From: UBA7672 sp964529555 | GTDB lineage: Bacteria; Pseudomonadota; Alphaproteobacteria; Caulobacterales; Hyphomonadaceae | Direction: 5' to 3' | Length of the DNA: 64,000 bases | NCBI GenBank assembly: GCA_964529555.1 | Contig: CAZGWV010000001.1 | Location: 62,001-126,000 of the forward strand | Shown here: positions 61,564 through 64,000 of the stretch, piece after piece | Numbering within the stretch: the stretch's first letter is position 1 | Layout of the letters: every line of letters begins with the position of its first letter | Program-made: the position numbers and the translations under genes | Notes under the pieces: generated by a model | Databases searched by the model: none | Told to the model about the DNA's origin: nothing | Seen by the model: the letters and a program-made list of their open reading frames with translations, nothing else

Positions 61564-62619
61564 ATGAAACGCGCCGCTGCCGCCGCTTTGATTTTCTCGC
61601 TGATGGCGGCCGCTTGCGGCGAACCGGAAACGGTTTCGGAAAATCAGGCGGGCGCTGTCGTTCCGGCTGGCGAGGTGAACCTGTACACGGCGCGTCACTA
61701 CGACAGCGATCTGCCGCTGTATGAGCGTTTCACGGCGGAGACCGGCATCAAGATCAACCGGATCGAGGGCAATGCGAGCGAGCTGATCGCGCGCATGACC
61801 AGCGAAGGCGCGACCGGCCCGGCGGACCTGTTCCTTACGGCGGATGCCGGAGCGCTCTGGCGCGCGCAGCAGGCGGGGTTGCTTCAGCCGATTTCGTCGG
61901 AAGCGCTGAACCAGCGTGTGCCGGAGAATCTGCGCGATCCGGGCGGCTACTGGTATGGCTATATGCGGCGGGCGCGCGTGGTCGCATACGATATCAACAG
62001 GGTGAGGCCGGACGAGGTCGATACCTATGAAGAGATCGCCTCGCCGCGCTTCAAGGGGAAGCTGTGCGTCCGTTCGTCGGACAGCGTCTACAACCTGTCG
62101 CTCGTCGGCGCACTGATCGAGGCCTGGGGGGCTGAGCGCGCCAATGAATGGGTGAAGGGCGTCGTGGCCAACATGGCGCGCCCGCCCGAAGGCGGCGACC
62201 GTGACCAGATCCGCGCCATCGCGGCCGGGGTCTGCGAAATCGCGCTGACCAATAGCTATTATTACATTCGTATGGCCGCAGGCGATAACGAAGCTGACCG
62301 CAAGATCACGGAAACGGTCAAGCTCGGTTTCCCGAGCCTCGATGGGAAGGGGGCGCACGTCAACATTTCCGGCGGCGGCGTTGCGGCCAATGCGCCGAAC
62401 AGGGACAACGCGATCAAGCTGCTGGAATTCTTCGCGTCGGCCGAGACGCAGATCCATGTGTCGAAGAACAACAACGAGTTCCCGGCATCGCCCGATATTG
62501 CAGCGCCGGCGCCTGTGGCTGCCTACGCCCACTTCACGGCGCATCCGATGCCGGTAGCCGCCTTCGCCGCGCGTCAGCCTGAGGCGCAAACGATGATGAG
62601 CGCGGCCGGGTGGAAGTAG
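61564..62619 (+). CDS. fbpA: Fe(3+) ABC transporter substrate-binding protein
   Basis: A 351-residue periplasmic binding protein. The ATG at 61564 follows AAGGAG with ideal spacing. The lipobox is MAAAC (Cys near 19). FutA/FbpA features are VNLYTARHYDSDLPLYERF, DLFLTADAGALWRAQQAGLL, CVRSSDSVYNLSLVGALIE and the iron-ligand region ALTNSYYYIR with its Tyr cluster. It binds ferric iron and hands it to the permease encoded next, whose GTG overlaps its end by 10 bases. A Fur-like box is upstream. Confidence 0.93.
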   Translation: MKRAAAAALIFSLMAAACGEPETVSENQAGAVVPAGEVNLYTARHYDSDLPLYERFTAETGIKINRIEGNASELIARMTSEGATGPADLFLTADAGALWRAQQAGLLQPISSEALNQRVPENLRDPGGYWYGYMRRARVVAYDINRVRPDEVDTYEEIASPRFKGKLCVRSSDSVYNLSLVGALIEAWGAERANEWVKGVVANMARPPEGGDRDQIRAIAAGVCEIALTNSYYYIRMAAGDNEADRKITETVKLGFPSLDGKGAHVNISGGGVAANAPNRDNAIKLLEFFASAETQIHVSKNNNEFPASPDIAAPAPVAAYAHFTAHPMPVAAFAARQPEAQTMMSAAGWK

Positions 62620-64000
62620 CCCGGAACGCATCTGGCAAGGCGCGGCAGGGAGACCTGTCGCGCCTTGTGATTCCGGTGCTGGCCGCGCTGGCCGCAGTCG
62701 CGGCGATCCTGCCGCTTGGCGGTATCGTGCTTGCGGCGCTGGGCGGGGCAGGCGCCGACATCGCGACTGCCAGTCTTGGCGACTACGCGACAACGTCGCT
62801 CTGGCTGGCGCTTGGCGTCGGCGTCATCACGGCGGCGATCGGCTCGTGTACGGCCTGGCTGGTCGTGATGTACCAGTTTCCCGGCCGGCGCTTCTTCACC
62901 TGGGCGCTTGCATTGCCGCTCGCCGTTCCGGCCTTTGCCCTGGCTTACTCCTACACAGACCTGTTCGACATTGCGGGGGAGCTGCGCTTCTGGATGCGCG
63001 ATGAGCTGGGCTTCGACCTGCCGGTCCAGATGCGCAGCCTGCCGGGGGCGTGGTTCGTCCTGTCCTGCGCTTTCTATCCTTATGTCTACCTGGCGATGCG
63101 CGCAGCTTTCCTGGGCCAGTCCGTCTCCGCGCTGGAAGCTGCGCGTATGCTGGGCTGCTCTGCGCGCGGCGCCTTCCTGCGTGTCGCGCTTCCGCTGGCG
63201 CGGCCCGCACTTGCAGCGGGCGTGGCGCTCGCCGTCATGGAAACGCTGGCGGATTATGGCGCGCTGCAGTTTCTCGCCGTGCAATCGCTCACCACGGGCG
63301 TCGTCCGCGCCTGGTCCGTTTACGGCTCGACCGCAGGCGCGGCGCAGTTCGCGTTGCCCTTGCTGGGCGCCGCAGCGCTGCTGCTCTGGCTCGAGCGGGG
63401 CGCGAGACGCAATCGATCCTATGAAACGACGAACGCGCGCTGGCGCGGCTTGCCGCAAACACGGCTCAAAGGTCTGGGCGCTGCATTCGCCACGGCATTT
63501 TGCGGTCTTGTTCTCGTCCTCGCCCTGATCCTGCCGGTTGGCTGGCTGGCGTGGACATCTCTGTCGATCAGCCCGGAATGGTCGCGTCTCATTCGCGCTT
63601 CGCTCAACACGGTCTCGATCGGGGCTGCCGGCGCGCTTGTCACCGTCGCGCTGGCGACCGCCTTGGCGCTGGGCGCGCGACGCTTTCCGCTTGCGGCGCG
63701 TATCGCCAGCATCGGATACGCCACGCCGGGCGCCGCGATGGCCATCGGCATTCTCGCGCCGGCTGCGCTGGTGTGGCAGGCTGCGCCGCAGCTATCCGGT
63801 TTCGCGATGAGCATCGTGTTGCTGGTCTACGCCTTTGCGGCGCGGTTGATGGCGGCGGCGCTGGAGCCGGTGGATGCGGGTCTTGCGCGCGTGACGCCCG
63901 CGATCGTTGCGGCCAGCCGCACGCTGGGCCGGAACAGTCTCGGCGCTGCGCTGTCCGTGCAGCTTCCGATGGTGCGCGGCGCGCTACTGACAGCCAGCCT
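62610..64000 (+). CDS. fbpB: Fe(3+) ABC transporter permease (runs off window)
   Basis: An uninterrupted frame of at least 463 codons from the GTG at 62610, which overlaps the end of the binding-protein gene. It is a two-part membrane permease of the FbpB type: hydrophobic helices near the start (LVIPVLAALAAVAAILPLGG), the EAA-like loop ALEAARMLGCSARGAFLRVA and PLARPALAAGVALAVMETLA. The second half begins near 63490, with AASRTLGRNSLGAALSV as the second EAA loop near the window end. It moves ferric iron into the cytoplasm; the ATPase gene is presumably beyond the window. Confidence 0.9.
   Translation, partial: MEVARNASGKARQGDLSRLVIPVLAALAAVAAILPLGGIVLAALGGAGADIATASLGDYATTSLWLALGVGVITAAIGSCTAWLVVMYQFPGRRFFTWALALPLAVPAFALAYSYTDLFDIAGELRFWMRDELGFDLPVQMRSLPGAWFVLSCAFYPYVYLAMRAAFLGQSVSALEAARMLGCSARGAFLRVALPLARPALAAGVALAVMETLADYGALQFLAVQSLTTGVVRAWSVYGSTAGAAQFALPLLGAAALLLWLERGARRNRSYETTNARWRGLPQTRLKGLGAAFATAFCGLVLVLALILPVGWLAWTSLSISPEWSRLIRASLNTVSIGAAGALVTVALATALALGARRFPLAARIASIGYATPGAAMAIGILAPAALVWQAAPQLSGFAMSIVLLVYAFAARLMAAALEPVDAGLARVTPAIVAASRTLGRNSLGAALSVQLPMVRGALLTAS

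Overview
The window looks like a chromosome segment of a GC-rich alphaproteobacterium. Supporting signs are a GTTC-N7-GTTC SOS box in front of imuA, TonB-dependent receptors of the Caulobacter type, and the gene styles of the core region. A member of the Hyphomonadaceae or Caulobacterales is my guess, but there is no rRNA or tRNA here to prove it.

Bases 1-10,400 are an RHS region. Two paralogous RHS units are present, each with a divergently oriented small secreted YD-repeat gene. The first RHS gene (386-4675) is complete, ends in a variable toxin-like tail, and is followed by two small membrane-protein genes that are immunity candidates. The second RHS gene is cut at about 9,310, where it runs head-on into a truncated imuB. 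Its partner imuA and the SOS box survive.

Bases 10,500-32,300 are an integrated mobilisable element loaded with NTPases. Its mobility functions are an orphan large ParB-like protein, an SSB-like protein, an ArdC-type antirestriction protein, a relaxase with palindromes upstream that could be oriT, a small HTH protein and a P4-type tyrosine integrase next to the core boundary. The cargo is probably anti-phage: (i) a nuclease-STAND protein broken by a one-base frameshift (10,555-15,677), (ii) a single-chain HTH-nuclease-STAND protein of about 1,337 residues (18,065-22,078), and (iii) a tightly coupled operon of three P-loop-type proteins (24,569-27,905). The second gene of that operon begins with five copies of a 15-bp repeat with a palindromic core. 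I regard (ii) and (iii) as the best candidates for undescribed systems.

Bases 32,500-37,600 are ordinary core genes: yggT, a DUF167 gene, folD, an HNH gene, msrPQ, a lipoprotein and a YmdB-type phosphodiesterase.

Bases 37,700-47,800 look like a pectin-type polysaccharide utilisation locus: pectate-lyase-like lipoprotein, FAH-superfamily hydratase, TonB receptor, TRAP transporter (DctPQM) and a cupin/esterase fusion. They share a LacI-type operator motif centred on ACCGGT at two divergent promoter regions. The lyase gene contains a 100-N assembly gap flanked by an identical 55-bp overlap; collapsing it restores the reading frame.

Bases 47,800-56,900 hold a CocE-type hydrolase, a sulfatase, a GST-like protein, a second TonB receptor, a TetR regulator and an exported formylglycine-generating enzyme. 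Bases 56,900-64,000 hold a D-threonine-aldolase-type enzyme, an ALO-type FAD oxidase, an enoyl-CoA hydratase, a nitronate monooxygenase and the start of an iron ABC importer that runs off the window.
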